DNA of 42,370 bases, taken from assembly GCA_001797845.1 (NCBI GenBank), contig MGQN01000014.1, positions 40,896 to 83,265 of the forward strand. The letters are read 5' to 3'. The notes under the pieces are model-generated. The model did no database searches, had not been told where the DNA came from, and saw only the letters and a program-made list of their open reading frames with translations. The translations under genes were made by a program, and so were the position numbers. The stretch comes from Deltaproteobacteria bacterium RBG_16_44_11 (GTDB lineage: Bacteria > Desulfobacterota > Syntrophia > Syntrophales > Smithellaceae). Below are positions 1 through 8,270 of this stretch, piece after piece. Every line of letters begins with the position of its first letter. Position 1 is the first letter of the stretch.

Positions 1-2823
1 CCTTATACTAAGAAGCAAATCTTCGGGACGGTATGGCTTGTTCAGAAATCCTGCTGCCCCTGCTTGAATTAAATCTTCTATTTGCTGGGAAGTGGAATAG
101 CCGCTGGTCATTATAACTTTAGCCCGGTAATTTATTATCAGCAAATCAGAAAGGCATTTTTTCCCGCCTTTGCCGGGCATATTTAAGTCAAGAAGAACCA
201 GTTTAATTTTATTTTTTTGAGAAGAATAAACCTCTAAAGCCTGTTCGGCGCTGTCCGCTGTTAGTACTTTATAACCATAAGAACTTAACGTTTCTTTAAC
301 TGTTTCTAAAATACTGTTTTCATCGTCAACTACAAGTAATTTTTCCTTACCACGTGGTATTTTCAAAGGCCGTTCAGCGATTTTTTGCGGCATTATCTGA
401 GAAGATGCAGCCGGCAATGTAATTGTAAAAGTAGTCCCGTTGTTAAGTTCGCTGTCACAGAAAATAAAGCCATTATGACTTTCTACAATACCATGAACAA
501 CGGAAAGGCCAAGCCCGGTGCCTTTCCCCGCTTCCTTAGTGGTAAAAAATGGCTCAAAGATGTGCTGCATTAAATCTTTTTCCATACCGCAGCCCGTATC
601 GGAAACGGACATCTGAACATAATTACCTGCGGGAACATTTGAACCGGAAATAGAAGTGTTTTCCTCTAAAATAAGGTTATTTGTGCTTATGGTTATATTT
701 CCGTTATCACCCAAGGCGTCGCGCGCGTTAATGACCAGATTCATGACAATTTGCCCTATCTGGTTGGAATCGGCGGTGATGGGTAAAATATTCTCAACCA
801 GATTTGTTTGGACATTAATCATTTTGGAGATGGATTTTGTAAATAGATTATACATATTTTTGATTTCTTCGTTGATATTGACAACTTTAGATGAAGAATC
901 AGCTTTTCTACCAAAAAGAAGCAATTGTCCGACCAACTCTCTGGAGCGAAGGATTAGTTCTCGGATGTTTTTAAGATAGGACATTTCTGCGTCACTAGAA
1001 GCTCTTCCGGAAATCATTATCTGGTTGTAACCCATAATGGCCTGAATAATGTTGTTGAAATCGTGGGCGACGCCGCCGGTGAGGGTGCCCATTGCCTCCA
1101 TTTTAGAAGCTTGTAGAAGTTGCGCTTCCATACTGCGCAATCGGGTAATATCTTTGAGCGTGCCGACAATGCCGATGACGTTTCCTTCCGCGTCTAAGTC
1201 CGGAGCGCCGGTAAAAGTTACATAACGCGGCAATCCTTTTTTGTTCAAGAAAATGAAGTTTTTATCTCTTACTGTTAATTTATCGTTTATGATATTTAGA
1301 AATACTTCACGAAATACCGCGCGCTCTTCTTCACGTATAAAATCAGAAAGGTGGCTATTGATTATTTCTTCGGTATCGTGGCCTAAAATATCTTCCCAGG
1401 ACGTATTAACGTAAGAAAGTTTCCCCTCGTTATCCATTTGATAAATAATATCGGGTGAATTGTCGCTTAAATTGCGGAAGCGTTCTTCGCTTTGCTTGAT
1501 TTTTTTATGAGCCAGAGCATTATTTAAACTGATACCGATTTGTTGGGCGATACCTGTGAGTAAACTCAAATCGCTTTGTGTGACGGATGTTTCAATTTTA
1601 CTTCTATCAACGGCAATAATACCTTCGGATTTATTTTCGTAAACTATCGGTACGCAAATGAAACCTTTAACATCTATCTCTTTTATAAATTTTGTGCTTC
1701 TTTCAGAAAGAAAGTTTTCAATATCTTTAGCGTTATTGATAAGAAATGGTTTTTGGTTATGGTAGGCTAAATAAAAAATGCCTTTAGACTGAGGATTATT
1801 AAGACTAAAAGTAATGTTTTTTAAGAGAACTTCTTCATGGGGTGTGTAACCGTAACCTGCTGTATAAATGAGTTTTGTTTTTTCCGGATTGGCGAGCATG
1901 ATCATACCGCGTCTGAATTGCAGGCGTTTTTGAAGGGCATCCGTTATAAATTTTAAAAGCTCTTGAGGATCTAAAATTCTAGAAGTTGCTTCACCAATTT
2001 CTTTCACTAAATTTAATTCGTTATACCTGAGATTGAATTGATTTATTAATTGCTCGGCAACATTTTGCTGATTTACTATTGATTTATTTAAATCTTTATT
2101 TGCAAGAAGTTGAGATATTAAAACACTGGTTACTGATATTAAAGAAAAAGTTAGCAGGTAAATAATCCATGATTTAAATGACACAAATAACATTAATATT
2201 AATAGAACAATTGCGCCAAATAATAATGAATATCTGCCTACTAATTTCCAGATGATTGCCGGTGTTATTTTCCAGCTTACTATATATCTGCAGAGCGAAC
2301 TTCCTTTGTGAATGCATTCATTGTGTTCTACTTTTGAGTATTCGTCAGTAAAAAATTTTGCTAAAGCTTCAAACAATCCAATTCTGTTTTCACATTGAAA
2401 AGGTTTTTCAGTTACGCCTTTTGCAAGAGTGGTTGTTATTTCAATTTTATTTGACGCAATGTAATTGATCTTCATGGATATGTGTTTGCTTAGAGTAGCG
2501 CTTATCTTTCCACACATCCAATAAGCAACGGAAGGTGTAACAAATGCTGCGGCGTATTGTCTTAGTATACTAGAAGATTTTGATTGGACAGAAAAACGTC
2601 CTGCTTCGCGAGCAATGCTAGGATTTCCTGTATACTTTGCTAAAAAATCATGAAATCTCTCTATTTGTTTTTGAGTAAACCAGTGTCCCCGATCCGCAAT
2701 TTCATAAGGGGCAATACTTGAATAATCCAATAATCTGTTAATATCTATATTAGGATATCTTTCTTCTAGTAAATCTATGTATATTTTTAGGACTGTACTG
2801 TTATAAAGAGGAACATTTTCCAT
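1..2823 (-). CDS. Membrane hybrid histidine kinase, V4R-like/GAF/PAS sensor (C-terminus cut by window edge)
   Basis: Reading from ATG at 2823, the frame stays open to the window edge (941 codons), so the stop lies outside. About residues 1–190 resemble a V4R-type small-molecule sensor: a Cys-rich end (CIHKGSSLC) sits just before two hydrophobic segments at about 200–240. A GAF-like region (about 275–440) and a PAS domain (about 445–560) follow. The HisKA helix carries the phospho-acceptor His in HDFNN near residue 588. The HATPase has its G boxes (DTGCGM, GKGTGLGLS), and a C-terminal receiver has the acceptor Asp in LLDLNMPG. It should autophosphorylate and relay to its own receiver; no DNA-binding output is seen. 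The gene starts 2 nt after the stop of the PilZ gene, so they are probably cotranscribed. The ligand is unknown, and the V4R assignment is the weakest part. Confidence 0.88.
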   Translation of the reverse strand, partial: MENVPLYNSTVLKIYIDLLEERYPNIDINRLLDYSSIAPYEIADRGHWFTQKQIERFHDFLAKYTGNPSIAREAGRFSVQSKSSSILRQYAAAFVTPSVAYWMCGKISATLSKHISMKINYIASNKIEITTTLAKGVTEKPFQCENRIGLFEALAKFFTDEYSKVEHNECIHKGSSLCRYIVSWKITPAIIWKLVGRYSLLFGAIVLLILMLFVSFKSWIIYLLTFSLISVTSVLISQLLANKDLNKSIVNQQNVAEQLINQFNLRYNELNLVKEIGEATSRILDPQELLKFITDALQKRLQFRRGMIMLANPEKTKLIYTAGYGYTPHEEVLLKNITFSLNNPQSKGIFYLAYHNQKPFLINNAKDIENFLSERSTKFIKEIDVKGFICVPIVYENKSEGIIAVDRSKIETSVTQSDLSLLTGIAQQIGISLNNALAHKKIKQSEERFRNLSDNSPDIIYQMDNEGKLSYVNTSWEDILGHDTEEIINSHLSDFIREEERAVFREVFLNIINDKLTVRDKNFIFLNKKGLPRYVTFTGAPDLDAEGNVIGIVGTLKDITRLRSMEAQLLQASKMEAMGTLTGGVAHDFNNIIQAIMGYNQIMISGRASSDAEMSYLKNIRELILRSRELVGQLLLFGRKADSSSKVVNINEEIKNMYNLFTKSISKMINVQTNLVENILPITADSNQIGQIVMNLVINARDALGDNGNITISTNNLILEENTSISGSNVPAGNYVQMSVSDTGCGMEKDLMQHIFEPFFTTKEAGKGTGLGLSVVHGIVESHNGFIFCDSELNNGTTFTITLPAASSQIMPQKIAERPLKIPRGKEKLLVVDDENSILETVKETLSSYGYKVLTADSAEQALEVYSSQKNKIKLVLLDLNMPGKGGKKCLSDLLIINYRAKVIMTSGYSTSQQIEDLIQAGAAGFLNKPYRPEDLLLSIR

Positions 2824-2825
2824 TT

Positions 2826-4895
2826 TTATTTTCCATTATTAAATTTCAATAAATTGTCCATGTAAGATAGGTATTCCTCAACGGCGTTGTATGTATCCAA
2901 AATCCATAAAGTATAAAGTTTTTCTTCTTGCATATGTTGCGAATGAAGATAATCGGATGGAAAAATAAGTAGTGGAATCTTTTCTTCAGTAAAAAAGCTA
3001 GATAAAATATTAACAGTATTTAAAAGTATATCCCATGAAAGTATGTTTTTATCCATAACAATAATTTTGAAACAGTTGAGTAGATCAGATAGATTAAGTC
3101 CCATATCCGATTGGTTGACAACAAAAAAAGCTACTTGTTTTTCTTTGTAATACAAGCAGTAAGTTCGGTAATCTCTTTTAAAACCTGCATCAGCAAAAGA
3201 TTTTTTTATTGAATCTGACGGATACTCTAGACCCAGGGCTCTAGTTAATAAGCCCCCGGATGATGATTTATAAAATTCACTTAATTTATTCAAATCAGTA
3301 AAGGTACAATCTTTTAATTGCCAATCATTAGGAAGCAATTCTTTTGATATTATTTTTTTAAAGAGAAAATAAGAAAATGTGTCCAGAGAACTTTTTTTTA
3401 GATCGTTCAAATTTCGTGTGAATCTGCCGAAGATGCGGTCAACAACTCTGTTTTCGGGGCGGTAATAGGTCATAACATGAGACATCTCTGCTGATGGTAA
3501 ACGATTATAAGAACGAATAAATTGATTTATTTGTTTTAAAACAGAATTGCCAGGCAAACGGTTACCCATCCTTCTGGCTGAAAAGTGATGGATTAACCAG
3601 GAAGGTTTGTAGGCATGAACCATAGCAATATGTCCGTAAATCCTTCCATTATTTTCATAAATAAAGTGCCTCGCTATATCCGGATTATCTTGATACAATT
3701 TTTTATATGTTTCTTTGAAATTCTGACGATAAGAATAAAGGTGCTCATATTTTTCGCCGTAGATAAATCCGGTATCAAAAAAGAATTCCCATAACTCGTC
3801 AATAGCTACTGCTGTAGAAAAATTAACATAGCCGTCAGTATATATTCCAAGAATATGATTTAGCCGGGTGCATGATTTAATATCCATGTCGGCAATAGCA
3901 AGACCACATTGAACCCTGTTGATTTTTTGATCTTCTTGATTATAAACAACTTGTGCGGAACAATCCATTTTTATAATACCGGCATAAATTATAGATAGAT
4001 TGGGTATAATCAATCCAGGAATAAGAATTTCTTCTTCTATAGTGTCTCGTAATGATAAGCCCGAAGTGGAAACATCAAATATTTCTCTAATAATATTTTT
4101 CTGGAAAATAGGGTGGATAAAATTAATTGTTAAAGATGGAGCTATGCGTTCACGTGAACTACGCACATTTCTTTTAGGGAATAGAGCCATTTGTTTGTTA
4201 AGAGGTCGAAAAACTATTTTACCATCGGGTGAATTTATTCCGTTGCGTATTAAACGGCATGGACCGGAATAAAGCTTGACTCCATTTTGTGTCAGATTGA
4301 TTTCGACAGGATTATTTTCGTCAAATTTATTTATATTTGAATTTACGGATAATTTAATTCCCAAGGCGCTAGGTGTAAAGTCTATCAGCATGCCTTGTGC
4401 GTTAAAACCATCCTGAATTAATTCGCAGGAGATATCGTGACAGTAATGACGTCTTGTTTTGCGGGTTTTTAAAACTTGGCTTTTATCGGGCAGGGTTAAT
4501 TTCAGCAAATTGCCTTCCCTGCTTAATAAACGAACAGGGGATAATATAGCGGTAAGCCCATCATCAATCATTAAATAATCCAGATTATATTCGGTCATGT
4601 CCGGTAATTTGTCTTTAGGATCTAAACGGCAGATTAGTTCTTCTTTTACACACGGCTGAGGATAAGCTTTAATTAAGACATGCTTGCCGGTTTGTTGGTG
4701 GCGGCAAAGAATAAAAACATAACTGTCGATAAAATTAAGATGATTTAATTTGTTAACCAGCTTTTTTTGATCCCATGGCCGTTCTGTAGTGGTTGAGGAA
4801 AGGATTTCTTGGTGCTGAAAAATCCATGGCAGAGAATAATATGGCGTAATGTTCTGAGCAGGAGTAACCGCGATCTTTTGACTTTCTTCCTTCAA
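2826..4895 (-). CDS. Double PilZ-domain protein with GNAT-like C-terminal region
   Basis: A 689-residue soluble protein. Two PilZ-like beta barrels can be seen. The first (about 140–240) begins with a basic RKTRR stretch and has a degenerate DFTPSALG. The second (about 245–350) has the c-di-GMP signature, RSSRER followed by DVSTSGLSL (RxxxR, DxSxxG). The remaining 330 residues resemble one or two acyltransferase (GNAT) folds, a low-confidence inference. The start is TTG at 4895: AGGAG lies 9–10 nt upstream, while the ATG at 4900 is out of frame and stops at once. It is first in an operon with the hybrid kinase at 2823 and sits behind a strong promoter. Likely role: c-di-GMP-responsive effector or adaptor feeding the kinase. 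Substrate unknown. Confidence 0.75.
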   Translation of the reverse strand: MKEESQKIAVTPAQNITPYYSLPWIFQHQEILSSTTTERPWDQKKLVNKLNHLNFIDSYVFILCRHQQTGKHVLIKAYPQPCVKEELICRLDPKDKLPDMTEYNLDYLMIDDGLTAILSPVRLLSREGNLLKLTLPDKSQVLKTRKTRRHYCHDISCELIQDGFNAQGMLIDFTPSALGIKLSVNSNINKFDENNPVEINLTQNGVKLYSGPCRLIRNGINSPDGKIVFRPLNKQMALFPKRNVRSSRERIAPSLTINFIHPIFQKNIIREIFDVSTSGLSLRDTIEEEILIPGLIIPNLSIIYAGIIKMDCSAQVVYNQEDQKINRVQCGLAIADMDIKSCTRLNHILGIYTDGYVNFSTAVAIDELWEFFFDTGFIYGEKYEHLYSYRQNFKETYKKLYQDNPDIARHFIYENNGRIYGHIAMVHAYKPSWLIHHFSARRMGNRLPGNSVLKQINQFIRSYNRLPSAEMSHVMTYYRPENRVVDRIFGRFTRNLNDLKKSSLDTFSYFLFKKIISKELLPNDWQLKDCTFTDLNKLSEFYKSSSGGLLTRALGLEYPSDSIKKSFADAGFKRDYRTYCLYYKEKQVAFFVVNQSDMGLNLSDLLNCFKIIVMDKNILSWDILLNTVNILSSFFTEEKIPLLIFPSDYLHSQHMQEEKLYTLWILDTYNAVEEYLSYMDNLLKFNNGK

Positions 4896-4976
4896 AACAT
4901 TATCTCCTCTATATCAAAAAAAGATAACAAGGTAAGATTAACTGTTTTTACGGTTTACAATCTTAAAATGCATTGA

Positions 4977-5006
4977 ATTATAACAGCTTTTTGGTATTAT
5001 TGTCAA
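4977..5006 (-). promoter_or_regulatory. Near-consensus sigma70 promoter for the PilZ–kinase operon
   Basis: On the minus strand TTGACA (5006–5001) and TATAAT (4982–4977) are separated by 18 nt. Both hexamers match the consensus perfectly. The predicted start is near 4970, giving a leader of about 75 nt before the TTG start at 4895. Confidence 0.7.
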
Positions 5007-5172
5007 CGAAAAATTTATTTTTTTATAAAATTATTTTTCAGGAATCCTTCAAAAATAAAGAAACGGGTCTTGAAAAATATTGCGCTTGATTATTGCTCTT
5101 GTGGTTTTAATACAAATTTGTCATGATAAACAAAAAATTTATGGCAAAGGCCTTTCGGCCGGGGAGGAAATT

Positions 5173-5919
5173 ATGACGGTCAGAATCAAATATTTTCTGG
5201 CAATGATCGTTTTTACGAGTTTAACTATATTTATTGGTTGTACCAGCTACGAAAGGCAAGTTGTACCATTCAAAATGCCCGAGAGCAGTCCCAACGCGGT
5301 TAATGTTGATGGCGCTATAATTGCCGCCAGAAGTTTTATCAATCCAGCGGAAGCAAAAGAATCCTTTGGTTTTGATATTCGTTCGGCGGGACTTCTTCCC
5401 GTGCAAGTGGCTTTTGATAATAAAAGCCAACATCCCCTGGTTATTATTGCTGAGCAAACTTTTCTCATTGATGACGAAAGCAATGTCTGGCCGATATTAG
5501 ATCAAAGTCTTGCTTATGACCGCCTGTCGAAGAAAACCGAATTGGGCAGAGTAATGCCGGAAGCGGCAAAGGGAGGACTACTACTGGGAGCCGCAGGAGC
5601 GGTAATCGGCGCGGCAATCGGCATTGTTACGGGGACAAACGTGGGTGAAGCTGTGGGAAAAGGCGCCGCTATCGGAGCGGCGGCCGGTCTGGTAGGCGGC
5701 GGAGCTTACGGTGCCGGACAACATTATGATGATGTGCAAGGTAAAATTAGACATGATTTACAGCAAAGATCACTGCAATACCGGGCGATAAAACCCCATG
5801 AATTAGCTTACGGATTCATTTTTTATCCGGGCGAAGCAAAGTCAGCCAAAGTGTTACGCCTGCAAATCAAAGAGACAGATACAGGGAAAATATCGACATT
5901 TAATATGAAATTAAAATAG
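5173..5919 (+). CDS. Glycine-zipper outer-envelope lipoprotein
   Basis: 248 residues from ATG 5173. This start is preferred over the upstream in-frame codon at 5080 because GGGGAGGAA precedes it and it opens directly with a lipoprotein signal peptide (hydrophobic stretch, then FIGC, Cys at about residue 18). Residues about 130–180 form a Gly/Ala-rich double glycine zipper (LLLGAAGAVIGAAIG, then a second run), a motif that packs in membranes. The rest is beta-rich with no recognised catalytic motif. It is followed 75 nt later by a phosphate symporter on the same strand. The family is common in Gram-negative envelopes, but the function of this protein is not known. Confidence 0.75.
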   Translation: MTVRIKYFLAMIVFTSLTIFIGCTSYERQVVPFKMPESSPNAVNVDGAIIAARSFINPAEAKESFGFDIRSAGLLPVQVAFDNKSQHPLVIIAEQTFLIDDESNVWPILDQSLAYDRLSKKTELGRVMPEAAKGGLLLGAAGAVIGAAIGIVTGTNVGEAVGKGAAIGAAAGLVGGGAYGAGQHYDDVQGKIRHDLQQRSLQYRAIKPHELAYGFIFYPGEAKSAKVLRLQIKETDTGKISTFNMKLK

Positions 5920-5994
5920 TGGATGGTTGCGCTTTTATGATTTAATGTTTAGACTTATTTTAAGCCAGAAGCAGGAGGCGCTTTTCACCAATAA

Positions 5995-7593
5995 ATGAAA
6001 GAAATCATTATCGCTATCAGCGGAATAATTTTATTTCTTATCGGCATGCTTCGACTTTCTTCATCCGTGCAGAGTTTAATAAATATTCGTATAAAACAAT
6101 ACGTCAAATATATCGTGGAAAAACCTGCTTACGGTCTTTTTGCGGGCATAATTTCGACAATATTATTCCAAAGTTCGTCCGCGTCCACGGCGCTTACGAT
6201 TGGATTAGTGAGCGCGGGACTAATCAGCTTCTCCAATTCACTGGCTATTATCTTAGGCACTGACATCGGTACGACCTTAACCGTGCAATTCGTGATTTGG
6301 CGCTTCACGGAAGTATCACCATTTATTATTTCCGCGGGCGGCCTCTTATGGTTAATCGGCAGAGGAAGATGGCAGGTTATAGGGGAGATGATTTTTTATT
6401 TTGGCCTGATATTTTTTGGTTTGGAACTCGTGAGTCAAGCTGTAACTCCTCTTAAAAATTCACCGGCACTTTTACAGCTATTAACACAGGTCCAAAATCC
6501 CTTTATTGGTATATTGATCGGGATTGTTGTCACCGCCTTTGTTCATGCTGCGGCTATTCCCATCAGCATCATGGTAATTCTGGCGCAGCAGAATTTGGTA
6601 TCACTGGAAAATGCTGTTCCTGTAGTAATGGGAGCGAATATTGGCACGACAGTAACCGCGCTTTTGGCCGCGACAGTAGCAACAATAAGCGGTAAAAGAA
6701 GCGCGCTTTCGCATTTGATCTTTAAATGTATCGGTATTGGCCTGTGCTTTATTTTTTTACCCTATTTTATTATTATTTTAAAGAGCCTTTCTTCCAGCGT
6801 TGCTCAACAAATTGTTTTCGGGCACTTCTTAATAAATCTCGTTATTGTCATTATCTTTATTTTTATACTTCGGCCTTTCTCCTCTGTGATGAAAAAAGTG
6901 TTACCCGGAGAAGATGAAACTCTGTCTGTCTTGCCGGAATTTCTTGATCCTGCGGACATATTCAATCCACAAAAAGCGCTGGATGACGTCAAAGAGGAGC
7001 TCAAGCGGGAAATAAATTTTGTGCAAAAAATGTTCTTAAAAAGCATTAATATGATTACTTGTTATCAGAAGGGCAGACAAAAAGATATTTCGTATATAAA
7101 GATAGTCGTTAATAATTTACGCTCTCAAATAGTTAAATTCCTATGGAAAGTTTCCGCACAACAACTTTCTACTTACCTTTCAAAAAGGATATTTGCTTAT
7201 ACGGCTATGGCGAATGATATCGAAAGTATCGGCAGGCATGTTGTAAGTATTAGCGATTTGGCTGTTCAGAAAGCAGACAAGAAAATCAAATTTAGCCAGT
7301 GCGGTGAAAATGAATTGCAGGAGATAATATCACTGGTTGGCCAAAATTTTGAAGACGCTATTTCTCTTATCGAAGCCCCCAACATAGAACAAAAGAATAA
7401 GGTAATCTACCGTGAGGAAGAAGTAGATATTAAAGTAAAGGAAGCGCGGGATAATCATCTCGAAAGATTTCATAACCGGCTTTGTGATCCGGAAGCCGGG
7501 CCGATTTTTGTTGAAATGCTTATGCATTTGGAGCGTATTTCCGATCTTTGTGACAACATTGCTGAATATAATTGTGATATAATGGAAAAATAA
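5995..7593 (+). CDS. Na+/phosphate symporter with PhoU-like C-terminal domain
   Basis: 532 residues. The membrane half (about 1–300) has two inverted repeats marked by QSSSAST (about 58–65) and GANIGTTVTA (about 212–222), the signature of the SLC34/NptA Na-Pi cotransporter family. The cytoplasmic half (about 330–530) is helical and resembles PhoU, which in this family is thought to tune transport. The length is typical. ATG 5995 is the only plausible start, although GGAGG lies unusually far upstream (about 16 nt). Likely role: sodium-driven phosphate uptake or export across the inner membrane. No pst or pho genes lie nearby. Confidence 0.88.
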   Translation: MKEIIIAISGIILFLIGMLRLSSSVQSLINIRIKQYVKYIVEKPAYGLFAGIISTILFQSSSASTALTIGLVSAGLISFSNSLAIILGTDIGTTLTVQFVIWRFTEVSPFIISAGGLLWLIGRGRWQVIGEMIFYFGLIFFGLELVSQAVTPLKNSPALLQLLTQVQNPFIGILIGIVVTAFVHAAAIPISIMVILAQQNLVSLENAVPVVMGANIGTTVTALLAATVATISGKRSALSHLIFKCIGIGLCFIFLPYFIIILKSLSSSVAQQIVFGHFLINLVIVIIFIFILRPFSSVMKKVLPGEDETLSVLPEFLDPADIFNPQKALDDVKEELKREINFVQKMFLKSINMITCYQKGRQKDISYIKIVVNNLRSQIVKFLWKVSAQQLSTYLSKRIFAYTAMANDIESIGRHVVSISDLAVQKADKKIKFSQCGENELQEIISLVGQNFEDAISLIEAPNIEQKNKVIYREEEVDIKVKEARDNHLERFHNRLCDPEAGPIFVEMLMHLERISDLCDNIAEYNCDIMEK

Positions 7594-7650
7594 TTTCTAA
7601 AGAATGCGCATAACCTGATGGTGGTGAGAATATTAAAATATAAAAACGTG

Positions 7651-7679
7651 TTGCTCTAACCTATAATATCTTCTATAAT
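7651..7679 (+). promoter_or_regulatory. Probable promoter of the rubrerythrin-like gene
   Basis: TTGCTC (7651–7656), 17 nt spacer, TATAAT (7674–7679). The -10 is perfect and the -35 weak. The predicted start near 7686 leaves a leader of about 56 nt before ATG 7742. Confidence 0.45.
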
Positions 7680-7741
7680 CAAAATTCAATAGCTCATTTC
7701 CGGCTAATAACTTGAATATCCGCTTAGAGGGAGACATTAAA

Positions 7742-8260
7742 ATGGACAAAAGAATAAACGCCTTAAAGTTTGCTTTGGAAAATGAACAAAAAGAGCGCGA
7801 ATTTTATATAACTAATTCACGAAAAACAAGAAATATGGCCGGTAAAAATATGTTCAAACAAATTGCCGATGAAGAGAAAGAACATTATGAAGTTTTAAAG
7901 AAGTTGCATGATAAATGGGAACAACAGAAAAAATGGCCAGCGACACTGCCGCTTAAAGTTAAAAAATCTTTGGCCGGCACTATTTTAAAATCAATGTCAG
8001 GTAAAAAGGCGGCACGTATTGCCGGGAACGATAATGATTTAAAAGCCATTCGAACAGCGATTGATTTTGAAGCGAGAGGGGTTGCGCTTTACACAAAGTT
8101 GGAAAAGGAAAGCACAGCTCCCAAAGAAAAAGCCTTTTTTAATTTAATTGCCAGTGTCGAGCGGGATCATCTCCTATCCCTGCGTGATACTGAAGAATTC
8201 CTGACGGATCCCGCCTCGTGGTATCAAAACATGGAAAAACCTATGTTGGATGGGGCTTGA
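7742..8260 (+). CDS. Rubrerythrin-like ferritin-family di-iron protein
   Basis: 172 residues from ATG 7742 (GAGGGAG 8 nt upstream; the earlier in-frame TTG at 7712 has no ribosome site). The protein is a four-helix bundle with paired iron-ligand motifs in two halves: ENEQKEREFY then DEEKEHYEVL (ExxH), and AIDFEARGVALY then VERDHLLSL. This is the rubrerythrin pattern without a C-terminal rubredoxin domain. Such proteins in anaerobes usually reduce peroxide or handle iron, but without rubredoxin the electron donor is unclear. It has its own likely promoter and ends 10 nt from the convergent ABC-F gene. Confidence 0.85.
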   Translation: MDKRINALKFALENEQKEREFYITNSRKTRNMAGKNMFKQIADEEKEHYEVLKKLHDKWEQQKKWPATLPLKVKKSLAGTILKSMSGKKAARIAGNDNDLKAIRTAIDFEARGVALYTKLEKESTAPKEKAFFNLIASVERDHLLSLRDTEEFLTDPASWYQNMEKPMLDGA

Positions 8261-8270
8261 TATCAGATAG

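Noticed and set aside
5221..5483. Two minus-strand frames of 78 codons
   Set aside because: They lie inside the lipoprotein gene, have no ribosome site, and their translations look like shadow sequence.
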